A stretch of DNA of 46,686 nucleotides, from NCBI GenBank assembly GCA_905612495.1, contig CAJQSF010000020.1:1-46686 (forward strand). Direction: 5' to 3'. The notes under the pieces were generated by a model, which made no database searches, was not told the DNA's origin, and saw only the letters and a list, made by a program, of their open reading frames with translations. Source of the stretch: an uncultured Candidatus Pelagibacter sp. GTDB taxonomy: Bacteria > Pseudomonadota > Alphaproteobacteria > Pelagibacterales > Pelagibacteraceae. Positions 19,888 to 29,750 of this stretch are shown here, one piece after another. Positions within the stretch are counted from its first letter, which is position 1; the number at the start of each line of letters is the position of its first letter. A program made the translations under genes and the position numbers.

Positions 19888-19906
19888 ATTAACCTTTAAG
19901 GTTAAT
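19888..19906. terminator. Palindrome between convergent genes, candidate bidirectional terminator
   Basis: ATTAACCTT-T-AAGGTTAAT in the 40-nt gap between convergent DMT transporter and DUF2155 genes; flanked by T/A runs; overlaps the DUF2155 stop codon. Confidence 0.5.
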
Positions 19907-20309
19907 AACATTTTATAAGCCAAATATTATAAACTGGATGATCGAAGGGGTTTATTGTTGGCCCAGATGAAAAAGTCCACCCATTAAAAATAAAAACTTC
20001 ATCATTAGTTTTGTTAGTTAGATCTTTAACTTGGATATAGGAAGTTATTTCCGGATTATCATCAAACTCAGAATTTTTACATTTTAAGCTTTTGATTAAT
20101 AAGTTTTTATATTTTTGTTCTTTACCAATTTTTAACTTTAAAAGTTCACTTTTAGAACTAATCTTATCTAAAATTTTAATTTCTATGAACTGACCTTCAT
20201 CATTTTCTAGAGCAAATACTGGAGAAATAATTGCAGTAAAAAAAAGATAAATTAAAACTATTAAATAGTTAATTTTTCCAACTGTTATATTTTTTTTTAA
20301 TTTGTTCAC
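19902..20309 (-). CDS. DUF2155 domain-containing periplasmic protein
   Basis: Hydrophobic N-terminus then FIEIKILDKISSK...IQVKDLTNK...IFNGWTFSSGPTINPFDHPVYNIWLIKC, DUF2155-like; GTG start at 20309 preferred over ORF-track start 20378. Confidence 0.75.
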   Translation of the reverse strand: MNKLKKNITVGKINYLIVLIYLFFTAIISPVFALENDEGQFIEIKILDKISSKSELLKLKIGKEQKYKNLLIKSLKCKNSEFDDNPEITSYIQVKDLTNKTNDEVFIFNGWTFSSGPTINPFDHPVYNIWLIKCY

Positions 20310-20628
20310 TATTTCTATTTGGATGATAGGCACTTTCAGTGCCAGTTTGATTAGATTGGTGTGGTTTTTGCCAATCATATTTTTCTAAATTATGCTTATT
20401 TTCAATCTTATTATTGGTAAAATGAATCCATGAATACCACTCAGTAGGTATTTTTGAAGCATCAATCTCACCGCTGTAAATTACCCATCTTTTACCATCT
20501 TTGCTTTCGTAGTATTTATTACCAGTTGAATCACTTCCAACAAGTTTACCATAAAAAATTGTTTTTAATTTTGTACCAAGTGTCTCTTGATTCCACCAAA
20601 TGAAAATTTTTTTTAAAAGTGTCAACAT
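20269..20628 (-). CDS. NDUFA12-like NADH:ubiquinone oxidoreductase accessory subunit
   Basis: KLVGSDSTGNKYYESKDGKRWVIYSGEIDASKIPTEWYSWIHF...YDWQKPHQSNQTGTESAYHP, NDUFA12 signature. Confidence 0.88.
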   Translation of the reverse strand: MLTLLKKIFIWWNQETLGTKLKTIFYGKLVGSDSTGNKYYESKDGKRWVIYSGEIDASKIPTEWYSWIHFTNNKIENKHNLEKYDWQKPHQSNQTGTESAYHPNRNSEQIKKKYNSWKN

Positions 20629-20743
20629 ATAATTTTATTCATTCTTCAATCTTAAATTGTATTATTTAAATTAGACTAAAGTAAGGATTTGTATATAAAT
20701 TAATTATCTTTCGATTCAAAATAAAAAATTAATTAAGGAAAAA

Positions 20744-21565
20744 ATGGCAAAATATTTAGTGGAAACTTATTATACTTGTAGCTTTAAAGTTAATCATTAT
20801 CTAGATGATATTAATGAAACAGAGCTAGCAAACCTTGAAAAGCGTGATGATGGAAAATTTGAGGTTTTAGATGTTAAGCTTGACACGAGAAAAACAAAAA
20901 GCTTAGATCCAAATAATAAAGTTATTGAAACTAAAAAATTAGATATTATATCTGAGCAAAGCCAACCTAAAATTGTTTCAAAAGAAAATAACACTACATT
21001 TGTTAATAAAATAAACGAAGGTATAGGTAAAAGATTTAGCATGCCAGATAGAAGAAAAGGCTATATTCAAAAAGCAACTATAGGTGATCATAAAGTTTAT
21101 TTACATACCGGTGAATATGAGGATGGAAAAATAGGTGAAATTTTTATCGACACAAGTAAAGAAGGTGAGTTAGTAAAAGCTTTAATGAACAACTTTGCAA
21201 TAGCAATATCACTTGGCCTTCAATACGGCGTTCCTTTAGATGAGTTTATTAGCGCTTATGTTGACACTAAATTTGAACCATCTGGAAAAGTTCATGGTAA
21301 TGACAGAATAATGAGTGCATCTTCAATACTAGATTATATATTTAGAGAATTAGCTATCTCCTATCAAAATAGAGAAGATCTCGCACACACTCCAGCAATT
21401 GGTGGAACAGATAGATCTTTACCTGAAGAAGAAAATACTGAAGATCAAAATCAATTACTTAAGATTATAAAAGATGTTACTAGCAAAGGGTTTGTTAGAA
21501 ATAATTATAAAAAAAATCTTGTTGATTTATCTGATGTAAAAATAAGTTTAAAAGGTAAAAAGTAA
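20744..21565 (+). CDS. Standalone protein resembling the C-terminal domain of vitamin B12-dependent (class II) ribonucleotide reductase
   Basis: Residues [103 protein letters not shown] resemble the NrdJ C-terminus; no catalytic barrel present. Confidence 0.75.
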   Translation: MAKYLVETYYTCSFKVNHYLDDINETELANLEKRDDGKFEVLDVKLDTRKTKSLDPNNKVIETKKLDIISEQSQPKIVSKENNTTFVNKINEGIGKRFSMPDRRKGYIQKATIGDHKVYLHTGEYEDGKIGEIFIDTSKEGELVKALMNNFAIAISLGLQYGVPLDEFISAYVDTKFEPSGKVHGNDRIMSASSILDYIFRELAISYQNREDLAHTPAIGGTDRSLPEEENTEDQNQLLKIIKDVTSKGFVRNNYKKNLVDLSDVKISLKGKK

Positions 21566-21567
21566 TA

Positions 21568-23352
21568 TTATTTTTTAGGTTTCAAAGCTAAACCAAGTTC
21601 ATTGAGTTGCTCCACATTAACTTCTGAAGGTGCATTCATCATTAAGTCCTGGGCATTTTGATTCATTGGGAACATTGTAACCTCTCTGATATTCTTCTCA
21701 TTAGCTAAAAGCATTACAATTCTATCTATTCCAGGCGCTATGCCTCCATGAGGAGGTGCTCCATAACTAAGTGCATTAATCATACCGCTAAATTTTTCAT
21801 CAACCTGTTCTTTTTGATAGCCAGCAATTGAAAATAATTTATACATTAGCTCAGGTACGTGATTTCTAATTGCACCAGAAGATAACTCTATTCCATTGCA
21901 AACAATGTCATATTGGTAAGCTTTAATATCAAGAGGGTTATCAAAATTAATATCTTTTATATCACCTTGAGGCATTGAAAATGGATTGTGGCTAAATTCA
22001 ATCTTGTTAGTTACTTCATTTTTTTCAAACATTGGGTAATCAACGATCCAACAAAATGCGAAAGTATTTTCATCAATTAAGTTTAGATCTTTAGCAATTT
22101 TATCTCTCGCTTGAGATGTAATCTTCTCAACGTCATTTATTTTTCCACAAGCAAAAAATATACTATCACCTACTTCAGCTTCAGTAATCTTCATGATTTC
22201 TTCTAGCGCTTCTTCAGAGAAAAATTTGCCCACAGGGCCTTTGGCAGAAAGATTTTCATTTTTTTCAATTGTAAAATAAGCAAGACCAGATGCCCCCTGT
22301 TCTTTGGCCCATTTGTCTATATTATCAAAAAAACTTCTCGGTCTTTCTTTTGTATTTTTAGTGACGATACATCTTACTTTAGAACCAGATTTTACAAGTT
22401 TTTTAAATATTTCAAAAGTAACATCATCACGCGTAAATATATCTGACAAATCAGAAATTATTAATGGGTTTCTTAAGTCTGGTTTATCGGATCCATACTT
22501 AAGCATAGATTCGTCATAAGGTATTCTTGGAAATTTTTCATACACCAATTTTTTTGAAGAAAAGTTTTTGAAAACATTTACTATTAATTTTTCGACAACT
22601 TGAAAAATATCCTCTTGCTCAACAAATGACATTTCTAAGTCAAGCTGGTAGAATTCACCCGGACTTCTATCTGCTCTTGCATCTTCATCTCTAAAACATG
22701 GGGCAATTTGAAAATATTTATCAAATCCGGATACCATTATTAATTGTTTAAATTGTTGAGGTGCCTGCGGTAGTGCATAAAATTTACCAGGGTTTAGTCT
22801 GCTAGGTACTAAAAAATCCCTAGCTCCCTCTGGGCTTGAAGATGTTAAGATTGGAGTTTGGAATTCTAAAAAATCTAATTTAAACATTTCATTTCTGATA
22901 AATGAAATAACTTTTGATCTTAATATAATATTATCATGAATTTTTTTTCTTCTTAAGTCTAGAAATCTGTATTTAAGTCTAATCTCTTCAGCATACTCTT
23001 GGTCGCTAAACACAGGCATTGGAAGCTCTTTGCATGTCCCAAGTACTTCAAATTTATCGATATTAACTTCTATCTCCCCTGTTTGTAGTTCAGAATTAAT
23101 AGTATCGACACTTCTCTTAACAACTTTTCCATTTATCTTAATTACACTTTCTAACTGAATTTTTTCCAAAAACTTAAAGCTCTCATTACTTTTATCGATA
23201 ATACATTGTGTCATTCCATAATTGTCCCTTAAATCAATAAATAGTAGATTCCCATGATCTCTTTTCTTATTAATCCAGCCAGATAAAACAATTTCTTGTC
23301 CACTATTAGCTTTATTTAGTTCGCTGCAATTATGAGTTCTATACTTATTCAC
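21568..23352 (-). CDS. aspS: Aspartyl-tRNA synthetase
   Basis: Class II aaRS motifs FRDEDARADRSPGEFYQLDLEMSF, GAPPHGGIAPGIDRIVMLL; N-terminal OB fold. Confidence 0.98.
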   Translation of the reverse strand: MNKYRTHNCSELNKANSGQEIVLSGWINKKRDHGNLLFIDLRDNYGMTQCIIDKSNESFKFLEKIQLESVIKINGKVVKRSVDTINSELQTGEIEVNIDKFEVLGTCKELPMPVFSDQEYAEEIRLKYRFLDLRRKKIHDNIILRSKVISFIRNEMFKLDFLEFQTPILTSSSPEGARDFLVPSRLNPGKFYALPQAPQQFKQLIMVSGFDKYFQIAPCFRDEDARADRSPGEFYQLDLEMSFVEQEDIFQVVEKLIVNVFKNFSSKKLVYEKFPRIPYDESMLKYGSDKPDLRNPLIISDLSDIFTRDDVTFEIFKKLVKSGSKVRCIVTKNTKERPRSFFDNIDKWAKEQGASGLAYFTIEKNENLSAKGPVGKFFSEEALEEIMKITEAEVGDSIFFACGKINDVEKITSQARDKIAKDLNLIDENTFAFCWIVDYPMFEKNEVTNKIEFSHNPFSMPQGDIKDINFDNPLDIKAYQYDIVCNGIELSSGAIRNHVPELMYKLFSIAGYQKEQVDEKFSGMINALSYGAPPHGGIAPGIDRIVMLLANEKNIREVTMFPMNQNAQDLMMNAPSEVNVEQLNELGLALKPKK

Positions 23353-24015
23353 TTATTCCTCTAATGCCTCATTAATAATCTTAAAATCAATTGATTTTTT
23401 TTTTTTTAAACTAATCTTGTCAATTTTATATATGAATTCAAATATTTTGCCATACGATCTCTCAATTCTTTTAATGATAAAATCAATCAGTTTTTTATCT
23501 AAAGTAATCTGTCTATCAGATAAATTTTTTAGTATTAAGGCAAACATTAATTCATCATCTGGGTTTTCAATTTTTGCTAAAAGACAGTTTTTAGTTCTTG
23601 ATTTAAGGTCTTCTAGCATAAAATCAATTTCAGATATTGGTTCAGGTGATGTAATTATTAAAAATTTATTATCTTGATCAATTATATTGAAGAGGGTGTA
23701 AATAAGTTTCTCATTTACATTTAAATTTAAATCCTCCAAAACAACATTTTGATAAGGTTTAATTGCTCTTAAGTTTTCATCGTTGAGTAAATTCGATTCA
23801 ACTCTAATCCCATCAAATTTTTTTAAAAAAATATTAGTTAAATGAGTTTTCCCAGAAAATTTTTCTCCACATATATTTAAAAAGTTTTTTTCCCATTTAG
23901 GCCACTTATTTATAATTTCAAAGGGGTAAAAGTTGCTTTTACCAACGTAAAAATCATCATCCTTAAAATTTTGATCATAATCAAAATCTAGTAATAATTG
24001 ATTCAAACTTTTCAT
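23353..24015 (-). CDS. hdaA: DnaA-homologous Hda-like replication regulator
   Basis: 220 aa DnaA AAA+ architecture: NICGEKFSGKTHLTNIF (Walker A), NVVLEDLN, LEDLKSRTKNCLLAKIENPDDELM. Confidence 0.8.
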   Translation of the reverse strand: MKSLNQLLLDFDYDQNFKDDDFYVGKSNFYPFEIINKWPKWEKNFLNICGEKFSGKTHLTNIFLKKFDGIRVESNLLNDENLRAIKPYQNVVLEDLNLNVNEKLIYTLFNIIDQDNKFLIITSPEPISEIDFMLEDLKSRTKNCLLAKIENPDDELMFALILKNLSDRQITLDKKLIDFIIKRIERSYGKIFEFIYKIDKISLKKKKSIDFKIINEALEE

Positions 24016-25091
24016 TTAATTTTCCAAACATTATTTTTCATTACCAGATCAAAACCCATATTATTCATGTCATTTAAAAAAAAATTAGGAGAACCATTGT
24101 AGATTATTTTATATTGAGTATTTAGATTATCAAATTTAATAATATAAAAATCCGATATCAAATCCAGACTATCAAGTACTTTTTCAAATTTTATAATTTT
24201 TTTATAATTTTTAGAATCTATAGATATGGTTATAGGGAGTTTTATAGATGTATTAATTTCATTATTTTTTTTCCATTGATCCTCATAAATATTTTTTAAA
24301 TTTTCTAGAATTTTGTTGAGATCTTTTTTATTTTCTAAATTCACATTGATATAATTTTGATTGTTTATGTTGAGAGAGTTATTTAAATTAATTTTTGAAA
24401 GTATTTTAACTTCATTTTTGTTTTTATATATTGTTAAAATTATATGATCTTTTAAATCATATTTTCTTATTAAATGTATAAAATCATGATTTTCAATAGA
24501 ATTAGACAACTCTTGAATTTTATTTAGGTCCTCTATGTCTTCGCTTGGTAACAGGTAATCTAATAATTGATAATTTTTCTTTGTACTATTCCATTTTTCA
24601 TAAAAAATATTATTATTAAATAAATAAACATCGTTTGTCTCGCTATCAATAAATATAGGTATTAATAAAACTTTATTTCGTATTGGTATTGATGGGAATA
24701 TGTTTTTTTTTTCTAAAAAGTTTAAAATTTTTTTTTTATTAAACGTAGTTTCAAGTTTTGCAAAATACTCATTATTAATAAATCTTTCGTCGCTGATTGT
24801 AAAAGAATCGATCATGCTTTTTAGCTCTTTTAACGGAATATCGTTAATCTTATTCTTATCACCTGAGGTTGTAATCATGGAGATTAAATTTAAAAAGGAA
24901 ACCTGGAACCCATCATCTATTACCTTGCTTTTCTTAAAATTAAGCTCAAATGGAGATGAAATTTCAATATCAGACACTCGAAAAGTATTTGCATTTAAAT
25001 AAGTTGTGGAAAAAATTATTATAAATAGAACGAATGAAATAAAAAATATATATACTTTTTGTAATTTTAATAATTTATTAATAATTTGCAT
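24012..25091 (-). CDS. DUF2066-like secreted/membrane-anchored hypothetical protein
   Basis: N-terminal hydrophobic segment; position upstream of hdaA and divergent from purM is the usual DUF2066 context in alphaproteobacteria. Confidence 0.55.
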   Translation of the reverse strand: MQIINKLLKLQKVYIFFISFVLFIIIFSTTYLNANTFRVSDIEISSPFELNFKKSKVIDDGFQVSFLNLISMITTSGDKNKINDIPLKELKSMIDSFTISDERFINNEYFAKLETTFNKKKILNFLEKKNIFPSIPIRNKVLLIPIFIDSETNDVYLFNNNIFYEKWNSTKKNYQLLDYLLPSEDIEDLNKIQELSNSIENHDFIHLIRKYDLKDHIILTIYKNKNEVKILSKINLNNSLNINNQNYINVNLENKKDLNKILENLKNIYEDQWKKNNEINTSIKLPITISIDSKNYKKIIKFEKVLDSLDLISDFYIIKFDNLNTQYKIIYNGSPNFFLNDMNNMGFDLVMKNNVWKIK

Positions 25092-25102
25092 ATTTGATAC
25101 TA

Positions 25103-26131
25103 ATGAAAAAAAAAAATTTTACCTATGAAAAAAGTGGTGTAAACATAAATGCAGCTGACAATTTTGTTAAATTTATATCTTTTATCTCATCAAATAATAA
25201 AGGCAAAAAAAAGTTTAATAATATTGGTGGTTTTGGTTCAATTTCAAATATACCAAAAAATTTAAAAAACCCTAAAATTGTAGCTTGTACGGATGGTGTT
25301 GGAACAAAGGTTGAAATAGCAAATGTCCTTAATAAATATGACACAATCGGCATAGATTTAGTTGCAATGAGTGTGAACGACCTGATTGTACAGGGAGCAA
25401 GACCGTTATTATTTCTTGATTATATTTCAATTAACAAAATAGATTTAAAAAAATTAAAATCTATCCTCAGAGGAATAGTAAAAGGTTGTAAGATTTCTAA
25501 CTGTGAGTTAGTTGGTGGAGAAACGGCAGAAATGCCTGGTACATACACGAAGGGTAAATTTGATATTGCTGGTTTTGCCGTAGGTTTGGTGGATGAAAAA
25601 AAAATTATTTTAAAAAAAAATATAAATGAAAACGATTTAGTATTAGCTATACCTTCAAGTGGAATTCACTCAAATGGTTATTCGCTAGTAAGATATGTCT
25701 TAAAGAAAAAAAAAATTAATATAAAAAATAATCCATTTTTAAAAAAAGAATTACTAAGACCTACAAAAATTTACGTCAAAGAAGTTTTGGATCTAATTGA
25801 TAATAATCTTTTAAATGCATGTGCGAATATCACAGGTGGTGGACTAGCCGATAATATTAAGAGAGTTATTCCAGATGGATTGGTTGCTGACATAGATTTA
25901 AATAAAGTTAAAACTAAAAAAATTTTTAAATGGTTAAAAAAAAATAATATAGGAAATAAAGAGATGTTGAAAACATTTAATTGTGGAGTTGGTTTTTGTT
26001 TAATAATAAAACCCAAAAATTTAAACAAAGTTACAAAATTTTTTGCCAAAGAATTTAAACCTTACATTATTGGAAAAATAACCTCAGGAAAAGATAAGGT
26101 CAAACTTAATGGAAAAATTGACTGGTCTTAA
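25103..26131 (+). CDS. purM: Phosphoribosylformylglycinamidine cyclo-ligase
   Basis: YEKSGVNINAADNFV, ACTDGVGTKVEIA, SGIHSNGYSLVR, NITGGGLADNIKRVIP; ATG at 25103 preferred over TTG 25094. Confidence 0.96.
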   Translation: MKKKNFTYEKSGVNINAADNFVKFISFISSNNKGKKKFNNIGGFGSISNIPKNLKNPKIVACTDGVGTKVEIANVLNKYDTIGIDLVAMSVNDLIVQGARPLLFLDYISINKIDLKKLKSILRGIVKGCKISNCELVGGETAEMPGTYTKGKFDIAGFAVGLVDEKKIILKKNINENDLVLAIPSSGIHSNGYSLVRYVLKKKKINIKNNPFLKKELLRPTKIYVKEVLDLIDNNLLNACANITGGGLADNIKRVIPDGLVADIDLNKVKTKKIFKWLKKNNIGNKEMLKTFNCGVGFCLIIKPKNLNKVTKFFAKEFKPYIIGKITSGKDKVKLNGKIDWS

Positions 26132-26687
26132 AAAAACAAGAACTGCTGTTTTTATTTCAGGAAGTGGAAGTAATTTAAAAAATATAATAAAATTTTCTAA
26201 AATCAAAAAATCCCCTATTTCAATAGATCTCACAGTTTCTAATACTACCAAAGCTACTGGCCTACAATATGCAGATCATTTTAATATTAAAAAAAAAATA
26301 TTTGCTTCTAAAAATTTTAAAAATGAGGAAAAAAAAATATTACTATTACTTAAAAAAGAAAAAATAAAATTCATTTGTTTGGCAGGTTTTATGAAAATTC
26401 TATCTAAAGAGTTTATAAAAACATTTGATGGAAAAATAATCAATATTCATCCCTCTTTACTTCCAAAATATAAAGGTCTTAACACACATGGTAGGGCCAT
26501 TAAAAACAAAGATAAATTTGCAGGTTGTACTGTTCACTATGTAACAGGAAAATTAGATTCGGGAAAAATAATTATGCAAAAAAAAATTAAAATAGCAACT
26601 AGAGATAATTCCATTTCATTGGCAAAAAAAGTTCTGAAACAAGAGCACAAGTTGTTCCTCGACGCTATTATGAAAATTTTTAATTAA
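26109..26687 (+). CDS. purN: Phosphoribosylglycinamide formyltransferase
   Basis: VFISGSGSNLKNII, IKFICLAGFMKILS, IINIHPSLLPKYKGLNTHGRAI, GCTVHYV. Confidence 0.96.
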   Translation: MEKLTGLKKTRTAVFISGSGSNLKNIIKFSKIKKSPISIDLTVSNTTKATGLQYADHFNIKKKIFASKNFKNEEKKILLLLKKEKIKFICLAGFMKILSKEFIKTFDGKIINIHPSLLPKYKGLNTHGRAIKNKDKFAGCTVHYVTGKLDSGKIIMQKKIKIATRDNSISLAKKVLKQEHKLFLDAIMKIFN

Positions 26688-27094
26688 TCTTTAAAAAAGA
26701 AATCAATTTCTATTTTAGCATTTTCAACGCTGTCAGAACCATGAACAGAATTTTTATCAATAGAAATTCCATATTTTTTTCTTATAGTTCCTTCTGCGGC
26801 ATCTTCTGGTTTGGTTGCACCCATTAATTCTCTATTTCCTAAAACTGCATTTTCTTTTTCAAGCACCATTACGACTATTGGTCCTGATGATAAATATGCA
26901 CATAAATCGTTATAAAAAGGTTTTGTTTCATGAACTTTATAGAATTGTTCTGCTTCTGATTTCGCTATTTGGATTTTTTTATCTTTAATTATATTAAAAC
27001 CTTTGTTCTTAAACATTTCTTTTATTTCATTTTCTAAATTTCTCTCTACTGCATCCGGCTTAATAATTGATAGTGTTTGTTCTATACTACTCAT
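26684..27094 (-). CDS. ndk: Nucleoside diphosphate kinase
   Basis: EQTLSIIKPDAVERN, RELMGATKPEDAAEGTIRKKYG, NSVHGSDSVENA active site. Confidence 0.97.
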   Translation of the reverse strand: MSSIEQTLSIIKPDAVERNLENEIKEMFKNKGFNIIKDKKIQIAKSEAEQFYKVHETKPFYNDLCAYLSSGPIVVMVLEKENAVLGNRELMGATKPEDAAEGTIRKKYGISIDKNSVHGSDSVENAKIEIDFFFKD

Positions 27095-28544
27095 AGTGTT
27101 CCTCTATTAGTTGATTTAATAATCTTACTCCATAACCAGTTGCTCCGCCTGAATTTAAGGCGCCACCATATTTTGAAAAAGCCATACCAGCTATATCTAG
27201 ATGGGCCCAAGGTGTCTTGTTTAGAATAAACCTTTGTAAAAATTGTGCAGCAGTTGTTGATCCTGCTCCACCAACGTAATTTATATTTTGCATATCAGCA
27301 TTTTTTGAATTTATAAGTTTATCAAAGTTTTTATGTAGAGGCATTCTCCACAATTTCTCATCAACTTTTTCACCTACATCCAATAGTTGTTTTGACAATT
27401 TGTCATCATTTGAAAACAACCCGGCATACTCAGACCCTAATGAAACTATTATAGCTCCTGTTAAAGTTGCTAAATCAACCATAAATCTAGGTTTGAATTT
27501 TTTTTCAGTAAAAGTTAGCGCATCAGCTAAAACCAATCTACCTTCTGCATCTGTATTTAATATTTCTATTGTTTTTCCACTGTACGATTTAACAATATCT
27601 CCAGGTCTTTGAGCATTACCTCCAGGCATATTTTCTACAAGCCCTACGACACCAACAGCATTTATTTTTGCTTTTCTTAATGCTAAATTTTTCATTAAAC
27701 CAACTACTGCAGCAGAACCAGCCATATCATAAGTCATGTCCTCCATAAATTTTGCTGGTTTTAGTGAAATACCCCCAGTATCAAAACAAACTCCCTTACC
27801 AACAAATGCCAACGGTTTAGAATTATTTTTTAATCCATTCCATTCCATTGTTACCAAGTAAGTGCCTCTGATGCTGCCCTGCCCAACACCTAGCAATGCA
27901 TTCATACCTAATTTTTTTAACTTTTTCTCATCATAAATATTAATTTTCAAACCATGCTTTTTTAGAGAACTTAATCTTTTTGCATACTCATCTGGATGTA
28001 AAATATTTCCTGGTTCTGACACAAGGTCTCTTGCAAAAAAAGTTCCCTCCTCTAAAGCTTTAAATCTTAATTGATTTTGAACAGAAGTTTTATTCTTATT
28101 TCCAGTAACATTTATAGAAATAAGTCTTTTACTTTTTTTTGATTTATAAATGTTAAATTCATAAGATTTTAGTTTTAATCCGTGCAGGAAATGTCCTACA
28201 AAATTTTCTATTTTACTATTTATAGTGTCTGAGTTTAGTAAATAATCGTTTTTCTTATCATAATTTATGTAACCATGAAATTTAGCTCCTAAATTTTCTA
28301 TGTCAGAAGTTTTTAAATCTTTTTTAATGGACACTAAAAATATTGTTTTTTTGGAATTTACTTCAAAAAAGAGTAAATTCTTTTTTAAATCACTATTTTT
28401 TAACAGGTCACTTACGTAAGAAAATTCTGAGCTGGTTATGTGTTTTTTTAACCCATTAATATTGAAGTTTTCATCAACAAATAAGACGAGATTAGTTGAG
28501 GGTTTTTTTAAATCGATATTTTTATAATTAATTTGAATAGACAT
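27087..28544 (-). CDS. pepA: Leucyl aminopeptidase (M17)
   Basis: VGKGVCFDTGGISLKPAKFMEDMTYDMAGSAAV, NTDAEGRLVLADAL; MSIQINYKN start preferred (ORF track 28559). Confidence 0.96.
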   Translation of the reverse strand: MSIQINYKNIDLKKPSTNLVLFVDENFNINGLKKHITSSEFSYVSDLLKNSDLKKNLLFFEVNSKKTIFLVSIKKDLKTSDIENLGAKFHGYINYDKKNDYLLNSDTINSKIENFVGHFLHGLKLKSYEFNIYKSKKSKRLISINVTGNKNKTSVQNQLRFKALEEGTFFARDLVSEPGNILHPDEYAKRLSSLKKHGLKINIYDEKKLKKLGMNALLGVGQGSIRGTYLVTMEWNGLKNNSKPLAFVGKGVCFDTGGISLKPAKFMEDMTYDMAGSAAVVGLMKNLALRKAKINAVGVVGLVENMPGGNAQRPGDIVKSYSGKTIEILNTDAEGRLVLADALTFTEKKFKPRFMVDLATLTGAIIVSLGSEYAGLFSNDDKLSKQLLDVGEKVDEKLWRMPLHKNFDKLINSKNADMQNINYVGGAGSTTAAQFLQRFILNKTPWAHLDIAGMAFSKYGGALNSGGATGYGVRLLNQLIEEHYE

Positions 28545-28605
28545 AAATTTTAAATACACTCACTACGTGTTCGATGCTATATATGGAGAAAATTATCATA
28601 TTTCA

Positions 28606-29748
28606 ATGAAAAAATTAATATTTCAAAAATTTTTAAAGGATGTGCTCAAATCTTTTATTGTTATTAGTTTTTCAATAAGTTTAATTGTTTGGGTTATACA
28701 AGCTGTTGGCTTTTTAGACTTTGTAACAAGTGATGGTCATAGTTTGTCAATTTATTTTTCATATACTATTTTTAATTTTCCAAAAATAATACATAGAATT
28801 TTACCATTTACTTTCTTTATATCCTTGTTTTTTACAATATCTCAATATGAGCTGAATAATGAATTAATTCTATATTGGGGCAATGGAATCACAAAAATTC
28901 AATTTATCAATATTGTAATATTGTATTCGATTTTAATGTTTTTATTTCAAATTTTTTTAGGTTCATATATCTCACCTATGAGTCAGGATAAAAGTAGATC
29001 ATTTTTAAGATCATCTAATGTAGATTTTTTTCCTTCTTTAATGAAACCTGGAAAATTTATTGATACAGTGGCAGATCTTACTATTTTCATTAAATCTAAA
29101 AATAGTTCTGGTCTTTTTGAAAACATTTTCCTACATGAGGCTGAAAAAAGCAATGAGTCGATAAAAATTAAAAAGTCACAAACTATTCAAGCAAAGAGTG
29201 GTTTCTTGGTTAATAAGAATGGTAATAGATACTTTGAACTATATAACGGAAGAATTACAAACATTGAAAATGAAAAAATTTCCAACGTATCATTTGAAAA
29301 AATAAAGTTTGATCTCTCTAAATACACATCACAAACCATAACTTACCCAAAAATTCAAGAAGCACCAAGCCGTGATTTATTTAACTGTCTATATTATACA
29401 CACAAAAAAGAAGTTAATAAATTTACAGCGAAGTTTTTAAGGTGTGAAAAAAACACATTAGAAAATGTTAAAGAAGAATTTATAAAAAGATTTTTCAAGC
29501 CATTATATTTAATCGCAATAGGTTTAATGTGTTCTTTATCAATAATTACATCAAAGGAAAATAAAAATTATAATCATTACAGATTGTTTTTATTTATAGC
29601 TATATTTTTTATAATTGTTATTTCTGAAGTCTCTTTAAGATATTCTGCAGAAAGTGACGGTCTAATGTTTGGACTAATCGCTTTACCATTAATATTTTTT
29701 TTAACTATATACATTCCTTTAATTACTAAATTTAAAAATAAAATATAA
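28606..29748 (+). CDS. lptF: LPS export ABC transporter permease LptF
   Basis: YjgP/YjgQ family topology (four C/N-terminal TM segments with periplasmic domain); ISPMSQDKSRSFLRSSNVDFFPSLMKPGKF; upstream of lptG and lptD. Confidence 0.85.
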   Translation: MKKLIFQKFLKDVLKSFIVISFSISLIVWVIQAVGFLDFVTSDGHSLSIYFSYTIFNFPKIIHRILPFTFFISLFFTISQYELNNELILYWGNGITKIQFINIVILYSILMFLFQIFLGSYISPMSQDKSRSFLRSSNVDFFPSLMKPGKFIDTVADLTIFIKSKNSSGLFENIFLHEAEKSNESIKIKKSQTIQAKSGFLVNKNGNRYFELYNGRITNIENEKISNVSFEKIKFDLSKYTSQTITYPKIQEAPSRDLFNCLYYTHKKEVNKFTAKFLRCEKNTLENVKEEFIKRFFKPLYLIAIGLMCSLSIITSKENKNYNHYRLFLFIAIFFIIVISEVSLRYSAESDGLMFGLIALPLIFFLTIYIPLITKFKNKI

Positions 29749-29750
29749 AT

